Source: Maritalea porphyrae (GTDB lineage: Bacteria; Pseudomonadota; Alphaproteobacteria; Rhizobiales; Devosiaceae). Taken from it: a DNA stretch of 64,000 nt. Both the position numbers and the translations under genes were made by a program. Position 1 is the stretch's first letter, and every line of letters begins with the position of its first letter. Location of the stretch: positions 372,001 to 436,000 of the forward strand of contig NZ_JAPWGX010000003.1 of assembly GCF_027213965.1 (NCBI RefSeq), given 5' to 3'. This document shows, piece by piece, positions 16,567 through 26,171 of this stretch. The notes below the pieces were generated by a model. The model did not search any database and was not told where the DNA came from. It saw nothing but the letters and a program-made list of their open reading frames with translations.

Positions 16567-17220
16567 TTTTGTTCCGAGGGACATCACGTTTTTTGCATAG
16601 ATCATTTCATCTGATACATCGTCCCAGACGTTGATACCTGTTTGAAGCGCGTCGCTGTTTGATAAGTAAAGCATGTCGTCGGAGTCGTAGCTCAATGACA
16701 TAGCAAGAAGTTCTGTGGGCGCATCAATTTGGCCGAAATAGTTGATTAATGCCATGGTAATGATCTGCGTAAAGCGCACTTCTTCTTCGACTTCATCACG
16801 TGAATACGCGCGATCTTCATAAGTGCTCCAAAACGCATGGAATCCGAGATGGCTCTCACTGCTTTTTGTCCGCCAAGGTTCCCTGTTTCTTGCGTCATAG
16901 CCCGCCAAGAAGGCGAACGCGCAGGCGCTAAGGCATTTCGCATTTTGAGGAACAACTGTCCGTATGCCCATCTTCCGGATATATAATCCTATTTCTAGTG
17001 CTTCATTGATTGAGCCTCCATCAGATTCGAAAAAAACCGCAGCATATTTTTTGTCGGGCAACTTTGAGATGTGGCTTTGGAGCCGCAGCAGATCGCCTTT
17101 GATGAAGTTCCCGGTAAACGATATTGCGTTTAGGGTATTACTGTCATTGCCGTGGATACCTATATTTGCAGCATAGCACGGTGAGGCAAACAACAAGAAA
17201 AAGCACAAAAAACGAAACAT
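16564..17220 (-). CDS. Secreted ClpP/crotonase-fold serine-protease-like protein
   Basis: A 218-residue protein with a signal peptide (M-F-R-F-L-C-F-F-L-L-F-A-S-P-C-Y-A, cut near 17). The core resembles periplasmic ClpP-like proteins: E-S-D-G-G-S-I-N-E-A (66-74), T-V-V-P-Q-N-A-K-C-L-S-A-C-A (nucleophile candidate Ser98) and L-G-F-H-A-F (His128). The Ser and His spacing fits the SppA/ClpP family dyad. Two cysteines near the Ser (96, 100) may form a disulfide. Substrate unknown. It runs opposite to tuf and is the first gene inserted between tuf and tRNA-Trp. Confidence 0.68.
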   Translation of the reverse strand: MFRFLCFFLLFASPCYAANIGIHGNDSNTLNAISFTGNFIKGDLLRLQSHISKLPDKKYAAVFFESDGGSINEALEIGLYIRKMGIRTVVPQNAKCLSACAFAFLAGYDARNREPWRTKSSESHLGFHAFWSTYEDRAYSRDEVEEEVRFTQIITMALINYFGQIDAPTELLAMSLSYDSDDMLYLSNSDALQTGINVWDDVSDEMIYAKNVMSLGTK

Positions 17221-17538
17221 GAGAATTCCTAGTAATCTAATGACGGAACCAGCCTAGTCTAGATCAAAGTAACTAACCTCATCAACTGCCCACTTGCTGA
17301 CCGGACAATTTGGTTTGTGTTGTGAATGGGTCAAGCCGGGGGGTGAACCGAGATTCAGTTTGCGTGCGTCAAAGAAGCGTTAGGCGTTTGCGTTTGATTT
17401 GCCTATCCTGTGCCTACCGCTAGGCGTACAATATCGATTCACTCTTGCGTTGGTAGGGGGGCGTTGTTGGTTTGCGGTTAGAAGCGATATTGGCTTAAGT
17501 GCTCTGATGAAGCTGGCAAAACGCCGGAGGAGATGCGT
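17221..17538. other. Intergenic stretch with no clear element
   Basis: This 318-bp gap must hold divergent promoters for the ClpP-like and first MAPEG genes. I see only a weak 5-bp hairpin (GCCTA-CCGC-TAGGC, 17412-17425) and no clear -35/-10 pair. Confidence 0.4.
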
Positions 17539-17916
17539 ATGACTTATGTGATTTTGATTGTGCTTGCACTTTACATTGTGCAGCTTTTGACGCCTGCGAC
17601 TATGCGGTTCTTTCAGATTGGCTTGAACCGTTACGTGGGCAGTCGCGATGATTTGCCTTCTTTGCCGTTGGCGGGGCAACGTGCAGAACGCGCGCTGATC
17701 AATCTTAAAGAAAGCCTCTTTCTATTTTTGCCGCTCGCCATTTTGTCCATTATGCAGGGGCATGAAGTAGCTGCTTTGGCTGGTGCCGAATTGTTTCTTG
17801 GTGCACGTGTTGTTTATGTTGTTGCTTATGTTCTAGCCGTGCCTTGGTTGCGTTCGATTGTTTGGGTGGTCGGATTCCTTGGGCTGGTGATGATGGCTCT
17901 GCCATTTTTTGGGTAA
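17539..17916 (+). CDS. MAPEG family membrane protein, copy 1
   Basis: A 125-residue protein with four hydrophobic segments and the conserved G-x-x-R-Y-V-G-S-R-D-D-L-P, G-Q-R-A-x-R-A and N-L-K-E-S patterns of bacterial MAPEG proteins (eicosanoid/glutathione metabolism relatives). The F-L-G-A-R-V-V-Y-V stretch in segment three is typical. Start: GGAGG is eight bases before this ATG and only two before the upstream ATG at 17533, and the paralogue at 18882 also begins here. The two copies flank an XRE-type regulator. Activity is unproven. Confidence 0.83.
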   Translation: MTYVILIVLALYIVQLLTPATMRFFQIGLNRYVGSRDDLPSLPLAGQRAERALINLKESLFLFLPLAILSIMQGHEVAALAGAELFLGARVVYVVAYVLAVPWLRSIVWVVGFLGLVMMALPFFG

Positions 17917-17994
17917 AAAAGCGGACGTCAATATTTTGCAATAATAGCACTGTTTGGTGGGTGAAGCCCTGTGGGTTGCAAGGTTGGCGTTTGG

Positions 17995-18762
17995 TCAAGG
18001 CTGATTGCGCATCAGCTTATCGCTCTCCTCATTTATCGGTAGCACCAGTTCAATGGTGATGCCGGATAGGATGTCATCATGAACTGTGGAAAGCCCCGCT
18101 TCAATTGAGGTGAATTGCAATCGTGTGCCATCTTCAAATTCCATCATAATTGGAATGAATGGCGGTACCTCTGAGGAGTGAGCAAGGCGTTTTATCGCGT
18201 CATCAAACAGGCCCGCCGCCTCGTAACTTTCTAATTTTTGGCGAAATTGAGGGTGTTTTTGGGCCTGACGTCGTAAGCGCAGATAGACGGCCCAACTCAA
18301 TTCTTCCCAGTTTTGTACACGCTCCATGAAGCCGTTGCTCAAAAGCACATCATAAACATTCATCGGTGCATCCGACGTGTTAGGCAGCATGAACAGCGAC
18401 TTTGCGCTTTGGTTGAAACTCAGGATATTCATTTCTGGGTCCAGAATTAAACCGGGGTAGGGCCAGTTTGCGAGAACATATTTTTCCATGAGTTCAATGG
18501 TTTTGCGGATGCTCTTGCTATCCAGATTCCGCTGACTGTAGGGTGAAGTGAAGCCCGCAGCCTCGAACAGTTCGCCACGCTGATTGTGCGACAATTGCAT
18601 GGTCTCCGATAGGCGAATGATCATTTCTCGGCTTGGCTTGGAACGCCCCGTTTCTAAGAAAGACAAATGCCGTTGTGTTGTTTGAACATCTGTTGCAAGA
18701 CGGTGTTGGCTAACACCGCGAGATTTGCGCTCCGCACTTAGTATGTGGCCAAAACTGTTCAT
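17995..18762 (-). CDS. XRE-type regulator with MmyB-like ligand-binding domain
   Basis: A 255-residue protein. The helix-turn-helix spans about residues 5-58 (R-G-V-S-Q-H-R-L-A-T-D-V then R-H-L-S-F-L-E-T-G-R-S-K-P). The rest matches the MmyB-like, PAS-related ligand domain, including N-W-P-Y-P-G-L-I-L-D and F-N-Q-S-A-K-S-L-F. AAGGAG lies nine bases before this ATG; the longer open frame begins earlier without support. It is divergent from MAPEG copy 2 (119 bp) and convergent with copy 1, so it likely regulates copy 2 and perhaps both. Confidence 0.84.
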   Translation of the reverse strand: MNSFGHILSAERKSRGVSQHRLATDVQTTQRHLSFLETGRSKPSREMIIRLSETMQLSHNQRGELFEAAGFTSPYSQRNLDSKSIRKTIELMEKYVLANWPYPGLILDPEMNILSFNQSAKSLFMLPNTSDAPMNVYDVLLSNGFMERVQNWEELSWAVYLRLRRQAQKHPQFRQKLESYEAAGLFDDAIKRLAHSSEVPPFIPIMMEFEDGTRLQFTSIEAGLSTVHDDILSGITIELVLPINEESDKLMRNQP

Positions 18763-18881
18763 CTGCTTGTACTCCTTTAGCCAATCTATGGGATTGCGCA
18801 AATAGGGCAATTCCTTGTGAGGGAATTGAAAACGATACCCCCTATGGCCATTATAGCAATGATGATTATTGGGAGAGATTT

Positions 18882-19268
18882 ATGATTATATGGATAGTTG
18901 TAGCCTTGGCGCTGTATTTTGCGCAGCTGTTTTTGCCCAGTCTTATCCGAATTCCACAAATTGGCATTGGACGATATGTGGGCTCGCGCGACGATCTGCC
19001 GGAATTGCCCGTTGTTGGACAGCGTGCTGTTCGCGCTTTCAACAATTTGCGGGAAAGCTTTCCTGTGTTTTTGGCGCTGGCGATTCTGAACATGCTCGGC
19101 TCCAGCGTACCTGCCGATGCAATATTGGGAGCGCAACTATTTGTTGGGGCGAGGGTCGTATATCTGTTTTGCTACTTGTTTGCTGTGCCTTGGGGGCGTT
19201 CCTTGGTTTGGGCCGTTGGGTTTTTGGGGCTTTTGTTTATGCTCAAACCGATTGTGCTACAAATTTAG
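18882..19268 (+). CDS. MAPEG family membrane protein, copy 2
   Basis: A 128-residue, four-segment membrane protein clearly paralogous to the one at 17539: shared R-Y-V-G-S-R-D-D-L-P, G-Q-R-A, N-L-R-E-S, G-A-R-V-V-Y and A-V-P-W-x-R-S segments. GGGAGAG lies six bases before the ATG. The divergent XRE/MmyB-type gene next to it probably responds to a ligand related to its substrate. Glutathione-dependent detoxification is a family possibility, not shown here. Confidence 0.83.
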   Translation: MIIWIVVALALYFAQLFLPSLIRIPQIGIGRYVGSRDDLPELPVVGQRAVRAFNNLRESFPVFLALAILNMLGSSVPADAILGAQLFVGARVVYLFCYLFAVPWGRSLVWAVGFLGLLFMLKPIVLQI

Positions 19269-19289
19269 CTGCAAAATGCCATAAAGCAC

Positions 19290-19318
19290 TTGAAACAAAT
19301 CGCTGTTGGCATTAGACC
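19290..19318 (+). promoter_or_regulatory. Promoter candidate for tRNA-Trp
   Basis: TTGAAA (19290-19295) and TAGACC (19313-19318) are 17 bases apart and 27 bases upstream of the tRNA. The -10 box is a poor match, but the TAGACCCT octamer repeats upstream of tuf. Confidence 0.35.
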
Positions 19319-19345
19319 CTTGCCAGCGGCGTTTGTCGTTTATGC

Positions 19346-19421
19346 AGGGGTGTAGCTCAGTTGGTAGAGCATCGGTCTCCAAAACCGAGGGTCGTGAGTT
19401 CGAGTCTCTCCGCCCCTGCCA
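19346..19421 (+). tRNA. trpT: tRNA-Trp (anticodon CCA)
   Basis: A 76-nt cloverleaf with an encoded CCA end. The acceptor stem is AGGGGTG/CGCCCCT, the D arm GCTCAGTTGGTAGAGC, and the anticodon stem TCGGT/ACCGA with loop CTCCAAA (anticodon at 19379-19381). The T loop is TTCGAGT. In related genomes it lies between tuf and secE; here genes have been inserted on both sides. Confidence 0.96.
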
Positions 19422-19499
19422 TTTTTTCCAGAAATTTTAGCTAGCAAATCCGCCATTTACTTGGTCGTGTTTGGTTGTGTGTTCGACAATGTTGTGTGA

Positions 19500-20695
<1,196 letters not shown>

Positions 20696-20783
20696 TACGG
20701 TCATAGGTATCGCTTGCATAGAATATGTGGGCCGCAATAGAAGGGGCGCAAAGTCAATTCTGCTGCTGTTATTGGAAATCTGA

Positions 20784-21899
20784 ATGCACCTTCAATTTGA
20801 TTATGGACCAGGTGGGAAAGCTACGCGCTTTCGTGATCCGATCAAGATTATCCAAGCTAATGACCTTTCAGATGTGCCAGCGGCGCTGGCAGCACTTGAT
20901 GAGGCGTGTGCGAGCGGCAAGTGGTTGGCAGGTTATGCAAGCTATGAACTTGGTTACGCGTTGGAGGCTTGTCTTCGTCATCTTATGCCAGCGAAACGGC
21001 ATTTGCCTTTACTGCGATTTGGGGTGTTTGAGGATTGCGAAGTCGTTGCTGTGCAGACTGGAAACGGTGAGCTGAGCCATTTGCAACCGCGATGGGATGC
21101 GCAGAGCTATGAAAAAGCATTTGTTGTGGTGCATGACTATATTGAGGCTGGTGATATTTATCAGGCCAATTTGACTTTCCCAATTGATGGGCAGCTTGTC
21201 GGCGATTTAGATGGGCTTTATGCAGCATTGCGAAAAGTGCAGTCCGTTCGGTATGGTGTGCACATTGAGCAAGATGGTTTGCCAAGCATACTATCTCGTT
21301 CGCCCGAGTTGTTTTTCCGCACCTTTGCGGACGGTCTTATTGAAACCCGCCCCATGAAGGGGACGCAACCGCGATCCGCAAATCTCGAGGAAGATGCTCG
21401 GCGCAAGGCATTTCTTGCCAGCGACGAGAAAAACCGTGCTGAGAACCTGATGATCGTTGATTTGATGCGCAATGACTTGTCGCGGATTTGTGAGATTGGT
21501 TCGGTCAATGTGCCAGAGTTGTTCCGTGTGGAAAGCTTTGCAACCGTTCATCAGATGACCAGCTTGGTGCAGGGGCAATTGCAGTGCGGCATTCAATTGA
21601 GTGGAATATTGCAGGCTCTTTTTCCGTGTGGGTCGATCACCGGCGCACCAAAAATTCGGGCAATGGAAATTATCAGGGATTTGGAGCCTTGGCAGCGTGA
21701 CATATATTGTGGCTCCATTGGCTGGTGGGGGCCAGATGGTCAATCCGAATTTAATGTGGCCATTCGCACGCTATTGGTTGAAAATGGCCGCGCAAGGTTG
21801 AATGTGGGCGGCGGTGTTGTTTATGACAGCACTGCGGCATCTGAATATGACGAGGCATTATGGAAAGCGCGCTTCGCGACCACGCTCCAAAAGACTTAA
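20784..21899 (+). CDS. pabB: Aminodeoxychorismate synthase component I
   Basis: A 371-residue chorismate-utilising enzyme. It aminates chorismate to 4-amino-4-deoxychorismate on the route to p-aminobenzoate and folate. The R-P-M-K-G-T-Q-P-R motif (Lys about 192) carries the PabB lysine that attacks chorismate; anthranilate synthases have Ala there. G-D-I-Y-Q-A-N-L (123-130), E-N-L-M-I-V-D-L-M-R-N-D and G-S-I-T-G-A-P-K are the other signatures. It lacks a glutaminase domain, so a PabA/TrpG partner elsewhere or free ammonia is needed. Its end overlaps pabC by 40 bases. Confidence 0.9.
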   Translation: MHLQFDYGPGGKATRFRDPIKIIQANDLSDVPAALAALDEACASGKWLAGYASYELGYALEACLRHLMPAKRHLPLLRFGVFEDCEVVAVQTGNGELSHLQPRWDAQSYEKAFVVVHDYIEAGDIYQANLTFPIDGQLVGDLDGLYAALRKVQSVRYGVHIEQDGLPSILSRSPELFFRTFADGLIETRPMKGTQPRSANLEEDARRKAFLASDEKNRAENLMIVDLMRNDLSRICEIGSVNVPELFRVESFATVHQMTSLVQGQLQCGIQLSGILQALFPCGSITGAPKIRAMEIIRDLEPWQRDIYCGSIGWWGPDGQSEFNVAIRTLLVENGRARLNVGGGVVYDSTAASEYDEALWKARFATTLQKT

Positions 21900-22498
21900 G
21901 GGTGTTCGAGACTATGCTTTGGACCCCGGATAAAGGGGTGCAGCGGTTGGATTTGCATTTGGCGCGTCTGGCGCGTGGATGTGCACGTTTGGGCATTGAA
22001 GCGGGGAACATTAAAAGCATTTTGGATGTGATCCGGGGCGACAAACCTCAGCGGATGCGCCTGTCTGTTGGATTTGACAATGATGTGAAAATTGAAACTT
22101 GGGATTTTCTTCCGCTGCCAGAAGATACAGTTTGGCGCGTGTCAATTGCGAGTGAGCAAGTTCGTGCGGACGACCCTTGGCTGAAAATCAAAACCACCAA
22201 GCGTGAACTTTATAATCAGCTACGCGCGGATCTGCCGGATGGTTTGGATGAGTATATCCTTTTAAATGAACACGGTGACGTGTGCGAAGGCACAATTACC
22301 AATGTGTTTGCTGATATGGGTGAGGGGCTTCTTACGCCGCCTTTGTCCTCTGGGTTATTGCCCGGTATTTTGCGCCAGGAGCTGCTGGAAAGTGGCAATG
22401 CCCGTGAAATGGTTTTGCAACCGAACGATTTGCGTGAGGCGCGAGAGCTTTATGTTGGCAATTCACTGCGCGGAATAATTAGAGCGCGCTTGGTTTAG
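21860..22498 (+). CDS. pabC: Aminodeoxychorismate lyase-like class IV PLP enzyme
   Basis: A 212-residue fold-type IV protein, short for the family (about 270). It would release pyruvate from aminodeoxychorismate to give p-aminobenzoate. Seen: the PLP-lysine region I-K-T-T-K-R-E-L-Y-N, then D-E-Y-I-L-L-N and G-D-V-C-E-G-T-I-T-N-V-F, the class IV signature. The start M-E-S-A-L-R-D lies inside pabB, matching related proteins that begin M-E-S-P-L-R. The long overlap couples its translation to pabB. The assignment to pabC rests on context plus family. Confidence 0.82.
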   Translation: MESALRDHAPKDLRVFETMLWTPDKGVQRLDLHLARLARGCARLGIEAGNIKSILDVIRGDKPQRMRLSVGFDNDVKIETWDFLPLPEDTVWRVSIASEQVRADDPWLKIKTTKRELYNQLRADLPDGLDEYILLNEHGDVCEGTITNVFADMGEGLLTPPLSSGLLPGILRQELLESGNAREMVLQPNDLREARELYVGNSLRGIIRARLV

Positions 22499-22666
22499 CT
22501 TTGGCGTGGAATGACATGCAATGATGCGCAACGCATGTGCCAAAAGGGGTTGCGTTTTGATTTCTTAAGGTTTATTACACCACTTCCAGCCGTGCGGGCG
22601 ACTCGCGCGGCTATTTGGTTATGGGCACACGGACACAGGTTTCGTGTTGAAACTCAAGGGAATTTT

Positions 22667-22861
22667 ATGGCTCGGACAAATCCGTTCACATTTTTGCAGC
22701 AAGTCCGTTCGGAAGTTGCAAAGGTCGTATGGCCGACCCGTAATGAGACTATGGTTTCAACCATCATGGTTTTGATCATGGTGACATTGGCCAGTGTGTT
22801 CTTTTTGGCGGCGGATCAAGTTGTAGCTTGGTTTGTAGGATTGCTGCTTAGCATTGGCTAA
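22667..22861 (+). CDS. secE: Preprotein translocase subunit SecE
   Basis: A 64-residue single-span membrane protein. It has the conserved [16 protein letters not shown] amphipathic helix followed by a C-terminal membrane segment. It clamps SecY in the export channel. The open frame extends 52 codons upstream, but AAGGGA before this ATG and the family N-terminus fix the start here. It is followed by nusG after 32 bases, the conserved bacterial pairing. Confidence 0.95.
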   Translation: MARTNPFTFLQQVRSEVAKVVWPTRNETMVSTIMVLIMVTLASVFFLAADQVVAWFVGLLLSIG

Positions 22862-22893
22862 GCCTTAATAGTGAACGGTTAGGTTTTTTACTG

Positions 22894-23424
22894 ATGGCAA
22901 AACGCTGGTATATCGTCCAGGCCTATTCAAACTTCGAGCGCAAAGTCGCCGAATCTATCAGAGAAAAGATCGTGGCTTCGGGCCTTGATCATTTGTTTGA
23001 TGATGTGCTTGTTCCAACTGAAAAAGTTGTTGAAGTGCGCCGCGGCCGTAAGGTTGACGCAGAGCGCAAGTTCTTTCCCGGATATGTTCTTGTTAAAATG
23101 GAACTGACGGATGAAACATTTCACTTGATCAAGAATACGCCAAAAGTAACTGGCTTTTTGGGATCTGAGCATAAGCCGATCCCGATTTCAGAAACTGAAG
23201 CGAATTCAATTCTGCATCAAGTACAAGAAGGCGTTGAGCGGCCTAAGCCCTCAATCAGCTTTGAAGTTGGTGAGAGCGTTCGCGTGTCGGACGGTCCGTT
23301 TGCCAGCTTTAACGGTGTGGTTGAAGAGGTTGATGAGGAGCGCGCGCGTCTTAAAGTTGAAGTTTCTATTTTCGGTCGGGCTACACCGGTTGAATTGGAA
23401 TATGGTCAGGTTGAAAAAGCCTAA
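22894..23424 (+). CDS. nusG: Transcription elongation/termination factor NusG
   Basis: A 176-residue protein with an N-terminal NGN domain ([13 protein letters not shown] then F-P-G-Y-V-L-V-K-M) and a C-terminal KOW domain ([15 protein letters not shown]). It rides on RNA polymerase, suppresses pausing, and links to Rho or ribosomal protein S10, which is also encoded in this window. Confidence 0.97.
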   Translation: MAKRWYIVQAYSNFERKVAESIREKIVASGLDHLFDDVLVPTEKVVEVRRGRKVDAERKFFPGYVLVKMELTDETFHLIKNTPKVTGFLGSEHKPIPISETEANSILHQVQEGVERPKPSISFEVGESVRVSDGPFASFNGVVEEVDEERARLKVEVSIFGRATPVELEYGQVEKA

Positions 23425-23435
23425 CCATTAAATCT

Positions 23436-23514
23436 GTGTGGGAGAGGGTGCTGGTTGGCCAAATCAGCACATTACACCTTGCACCACGCTGTTGTGAATG
23501 TCCGCATGGTGCGG
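23436..23514 (+). promoter_or_regulatory. rplK leader, candidate L1-type autoregulatory RNA
   Basis: The gap before rplK folds into an outer stem (GTGTGG at 23436-23441 with CCACGC at 23484-23489) around a 9-bp hairpin (GTGCTGGTT, loop GGCCA, AATCAGCAC), then a CCGCA-TGG-TGCGG hairpin at 23502-23514. A GTGGGAG opposite an ACCACG internal region resembles the L1-binding fold of L11-L1 operon leaders. Pairing is seen; L1 binding is inferred. Confidence 0.45.
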
Positions 23515-23536
23515 GCGCATTTGAAAAGGCAACAAA

Positions 23537-23965
23537 ATGGCAAAAAAGATTGAGGGCTATTTGAAGCTCCAAGTGCCGGCTGGCGCAGCTTCGCCGTCAC
23601 CCCCGATTGGCCCTGCATTGGGTCAACGTGGTTTGAACATCATGGAATTCTGTAAGGGTTTCAACGCAGCAACTCAGGAAATGGAAAAGAACTCACCTAT
23701 TCCGGTGACAATTACCATTTTTGCGGACAAAAGCTTCACCTACACAATGAAGCAACCGCCTGTGAGCTATTTCTTGTTGAAGACTTTGGGCTTGCCTAAA
23801 GGTTCACAAAAGCCTGGTCACGAAGTTGCGGGTTCTATTTCGCAAGACCAGTTGCGCGAAATTGCAGAGAAGAAAATCCAAGATCTAAACGCGGACACTA
23901 TTGAGGCAGCGATGGCACAAATCGCAGGTTCAGCTCGCGCTATGGGTCTTGAGGTTCAGGGGTAA
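23537..23965 (+). CDS. rplK: 50S ribosomal protein L11
   Basis: A 142-residue protein of the GTPase-associated centre. The N-terminal proline-rich [16 protein letters not shown] segment is the thiostrepton-binding region, and the C-terminal domain binds 23S rRNA. It is followed five bases later by rplA, so L1 can repress both through the leader upstream. Confidence 0.97.
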   Translation: MAKKIEGYLKLQVPAGAASPSPPIGPALGQRGLNIMEFCKGFNAATQEMEKNSPIPVTITIFADKSFTYTMKQPPVSYFLLKTLGLPKGSQKPGHEVAGSISQDQLREIAEKKIQDLNADTIEAAMAQIAGSARAMGLEVQG

Positions 23966-23970
23966 CGAGA

Positions 23971-24666
23971 ATGGCTAAACTAGGTAAACGTACCGTCGCT
24001 GCTCGTGAAGCTGTTGACCGCAAAAAACTCTACAAGTTGGAAGAAGCTATTGCGCTTGTAAAAAGCAATGCAACAGCAAAGTTTGATGAGACCATTGAAG
24101 TGGCCATCAACTTGGGTGTTGATCCACGTCACGCAGACCAAATGGTTCGCGGCGTTGTAGCGCTTCCAAATGGTACAGGCCGTACAGCACGTGTTGCTGT
24201 TTTTGCTCGCGATGCGAAAGCTGACGAAGCAAAAGCTGCTGGTGCAGATATTGTTGGTGCAGAAGAGCTTGTTGATGAAGTGCTTAAGGGCAACATCGAC
24301 TTTGATCGCTGCATTGCAACACCAGACATGATGCCACTTGTTGGTCGCTTGGGTAAAGTTTTGGGTCCTCGTAACCTAATGCCAAACCCTAAAGTGGGCA
24401 CAGTGACACCTGACGTGAAAACTGCTGTTGAAGCTGCTAAAGCAGGTTCAGTTGAGTTCCGCGTTGAGAAAGCTGGTATTTTGCACGCTGGTGTTGGTAA
24501 AGCATCGTTTGATGACGCAAAGTTGGTTGAAAACGTAAAAGCTTTTGCTGATGCGGTTCAGAAAGCTAAACCATCTGGCGCAAAAGGTACATTCATCCAG
24601 CGCGTTGCGCTGACATCTTCAATGGGCCCTGGTGTTCATGTTGATGTGTCATCTGTACAAGCGTAA
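23971..24666 (+). CDS. rplA: 50S ribosomal protein L1
   Basis: A 231-residue two-domain protein of the mobile L1 stalk that guides deacylated tRNA out of the E site. The [18 protein letters not shown] hinge region and the [15 protein letters not shown] end are textbook L1. It is the likely autogenous repressor of the rplKA pair. Confidence 0.97.
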   Translation: MAKLGKRTVAAREAVDRKKLYKLEEAIALVKSNATAKFDETIEVAINLGVDPRHADQMVRGVVALPNGTGRTARVAVFARDAKADEAKAAGADIVGAEELVDEVLKGNIDFDRCIATPDMMPLVGRLGKVLGPRNLMPNPKVGTVTPDVKTAVEAAKAGSVEFRVEKAGILHAGVGKASFDDAKLVENVKAFADAVQKAKPSGAKGTFIQRVALTSSMGPGVHVDVSSVQA

Positions 24667-25028
24667 GGCTTTTTAAGATGGCGGGCGTTTAGGCGCCCTA
24701 CACAAGAATTCGGGTGGTTTTAATCACCCGATTTCAAACCCCGAACTTTAGGGGTTTGGATTAAGACCTGTCCGAGACTGTAGGCGTTCCTTTTTGGGAA
24801 CTTAATATTCCAGCCAACAATAGACGGCGTGACAATCGACACAGAATTCGCCCGAATGGGCAAGGATGTTTCGGTTCGAACAAACCAGTTTTGACCAAGC
24901 TTTGTTTGGACATTTCAGGTTGGCAGGCATTTCACCGTTGCTTTAGCTGGTCTGGAACTATTTAGGCAGCAAAGCATCAAAACTGAAACGGTTCGAGAAG
25001 TTTCTCGGATCATTAGTGGAGAGAAGCA
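24667..25028 (+). promoter_or_regulatory. rplJ leader region (L10 leader type)
   Basis: A 362-bp gap with four hairpins: GGGCG/CGCCC (24683-24698), TCGGGTG/CACCCGA (24710-24731), CAAACCCC/GGGGTTTG (24735-24758) and GTTCC/GGAAC (24786-24801). Between the last two lies AGACCTGTCCGAGACTG, then a conserved-looking AGACGGCGTGACAATCG. This matches the kind of leader by which the L10-L12 complex represses its own synthesis in alphaproteobacteria. The first hairpins may end rplKA transcripts. Confidence 0.6.
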
Positions 25029-25550
25029 GTGGATAAAGCGGAAAAGCGAGAGCTGGTATCGTCATTGCAAGATGCGTTCAACGCGTCTGGTTCTGTCGTA
25101 GTAGCTCATTATTCAGGCTTGACAGTCGCCAAAATGGAAGATCTGCGCGTGCAGATGAAACAAGCTGGTGGCCAAGTTAAAGTTGCGAAAAACCGCCTTG
25201 CCAAGCTCGCTCTTGAAAATGCTGAAATTGCGGATTTTGGTGAATATCTCACCGGTCCAACAGTTCTAACCTATGCGGAAGATCCAATCACGGCAGCAAA
25301 GATTTCTGCCAAGTTTGCTAAGGCTAACGACAAGTATGTCGTTCTTGGCGGCGCGATGGGTGAAACCAAACTCGACCCTAAACAGGTTGCGGCATTGGCT
25401 GAACTTCCAAGTCTTGATGAACTACGTGCGAAACTTGCTGGTCTGGTTAAACAGCCTGCAACAAACATCGCCGCAATTCTCAATGCACCTGGCGGGCAAA
25501 TTGCTCGAGTTATCTCAGCATATTCTACAAAGGGCGAAGAAGCGGCATAG
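25029..25550 (+). CDS. rplJ: 50S ribosomal protein L10
   Basis: A 173-residue stalk base protein beginning at GTG with GGAGAG seven bases upstream. The N-terminal half binds 23S rRNA (V-V-A-H-Y-S-G-L-T-V and K-V-A-K-N-R-L-A) and the C-terminal helix holds the L7/L12 dimers. The leader above is its expected repression site. Confidence 0.96.
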   Translation: MDKAEKRELVSSLQDAFNASGSVVVAHYSGLTVAKMEDLRVQMKQAGGQVKVAKNRLAKLALENAEIADFGEYLTGPTVLTYAEDPITAAKISAKFAKANDKYVVLGGAMGETKLDPKQVAALAELPSLDELRAKLAGLVKQPATNIAAILNAPGGQIARVISAYSTKGEEAA

Positions 25551-25601
25551 CGCCTTCGCATCACAACCACAGTTCGAATTGAAATACATAAGGAAAATAC
25601 A

Positions 25602-25973
25602 ATGGCTGATCTAGCAAAGCTCGTTGACGATCTATCTGCCCTTACAGTTTTGGAAGCTTCTGAGCTTTCAACAATGTTGGAAGAAAAATGGGGCGTTTCT
25701 GCCGCTGCTCCAGTAGCTGTTGCTGCTGCTGGCGGTGTTGCTGCTGAAGCTGCTGAAGAGCAAACAGAATTCGACGTAATTCTGACTTCTGCTGGCGACA
25801 AGAAAATCAACGTGATTAAAGAAGTTCGCGCAATCACTGGTCTTGGCTTGAAAGAAGCTAAAGACCTTGTTGAAGGTGCACCGAAGCCTGTTAAAGAAGG
25901 CATCGCGAAAGCTGAAGCTGAAGAGCTTAAAGCTAAACTTGAAGCTGCAGGCGCAGGCGTCGAGCTTAAGTAA
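25602..25973 (+). CDS. rplL: 50S ribosomal protein L7/L12
   Basis: A 123-residue stalk protein: N-terminal dimer domain (about 1-35), Ala-rich hinge ([14 protein letters not shown]) and factor-binding C-terminal domain ([17 protein letters not shown]). Its 51-bp gap to rplJ is without a terminator; the strong hairpin comes after it. Confidence 0.97.
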   Translation: MADLAKLVDDLSALTVLEASELSTMLEEKWGVSAAAPVAVAAAGGVAAEAAEEQTEFDVILTSAGDKKINVIKEVRAITGLGLKEAKDLVEGAPKPVKEGIAKAEAEELKAKLEAAGAGVELK

Positions 25974-25979
25974 GTCTTT

Positions 25980-26016
25980 GGAAGTGGCGCGGTATAAGCG
26001 CCGCGCCGCTTCCTTT
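25980..26016 (+). terminator. Attenuator-like hairpin between rplL and rpoB
   Basis: GGAAG-T-GGCGCGG pairs with CCGCGCC-G-CTTCC (13 pairs including one wobble, eight-base loop), six bases after the rplL stop, followed by only TTTCGCT. The short T-run suggests partial termination, which would set more ribosomal stalk protein than polymerase per transcript, as in the E. coli rplL-rpoB gap. Confidence 0.7.
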
Positions 26017-26171
26017 CGCTCAGCGTAATTGAGCGTAATAAATTTGGTCCGTTGCATCTGGCGGGCGAAGTTGCGGTAAACAAACAATAGGGCAGATGTC
26101 CCGAGTACCGAAGATAATTTTCGGTATTCTGGACAGTTGCCCTTAAAGCATTTCAAAACATAGGAGCGGGC

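Noticed and set aside
21860-21899. Frameshift joining pabB and pabC.
   Set aside because: Both frames are intact and the overlap start matches related stand-alone proteins.
25271-26083. A 270-codon minus-strand frame covering rplJ-rplL.
   Set aside because: It mirrors the codon bias of two certain ribosomal genes and has a low-complexity Ser/Ala product.
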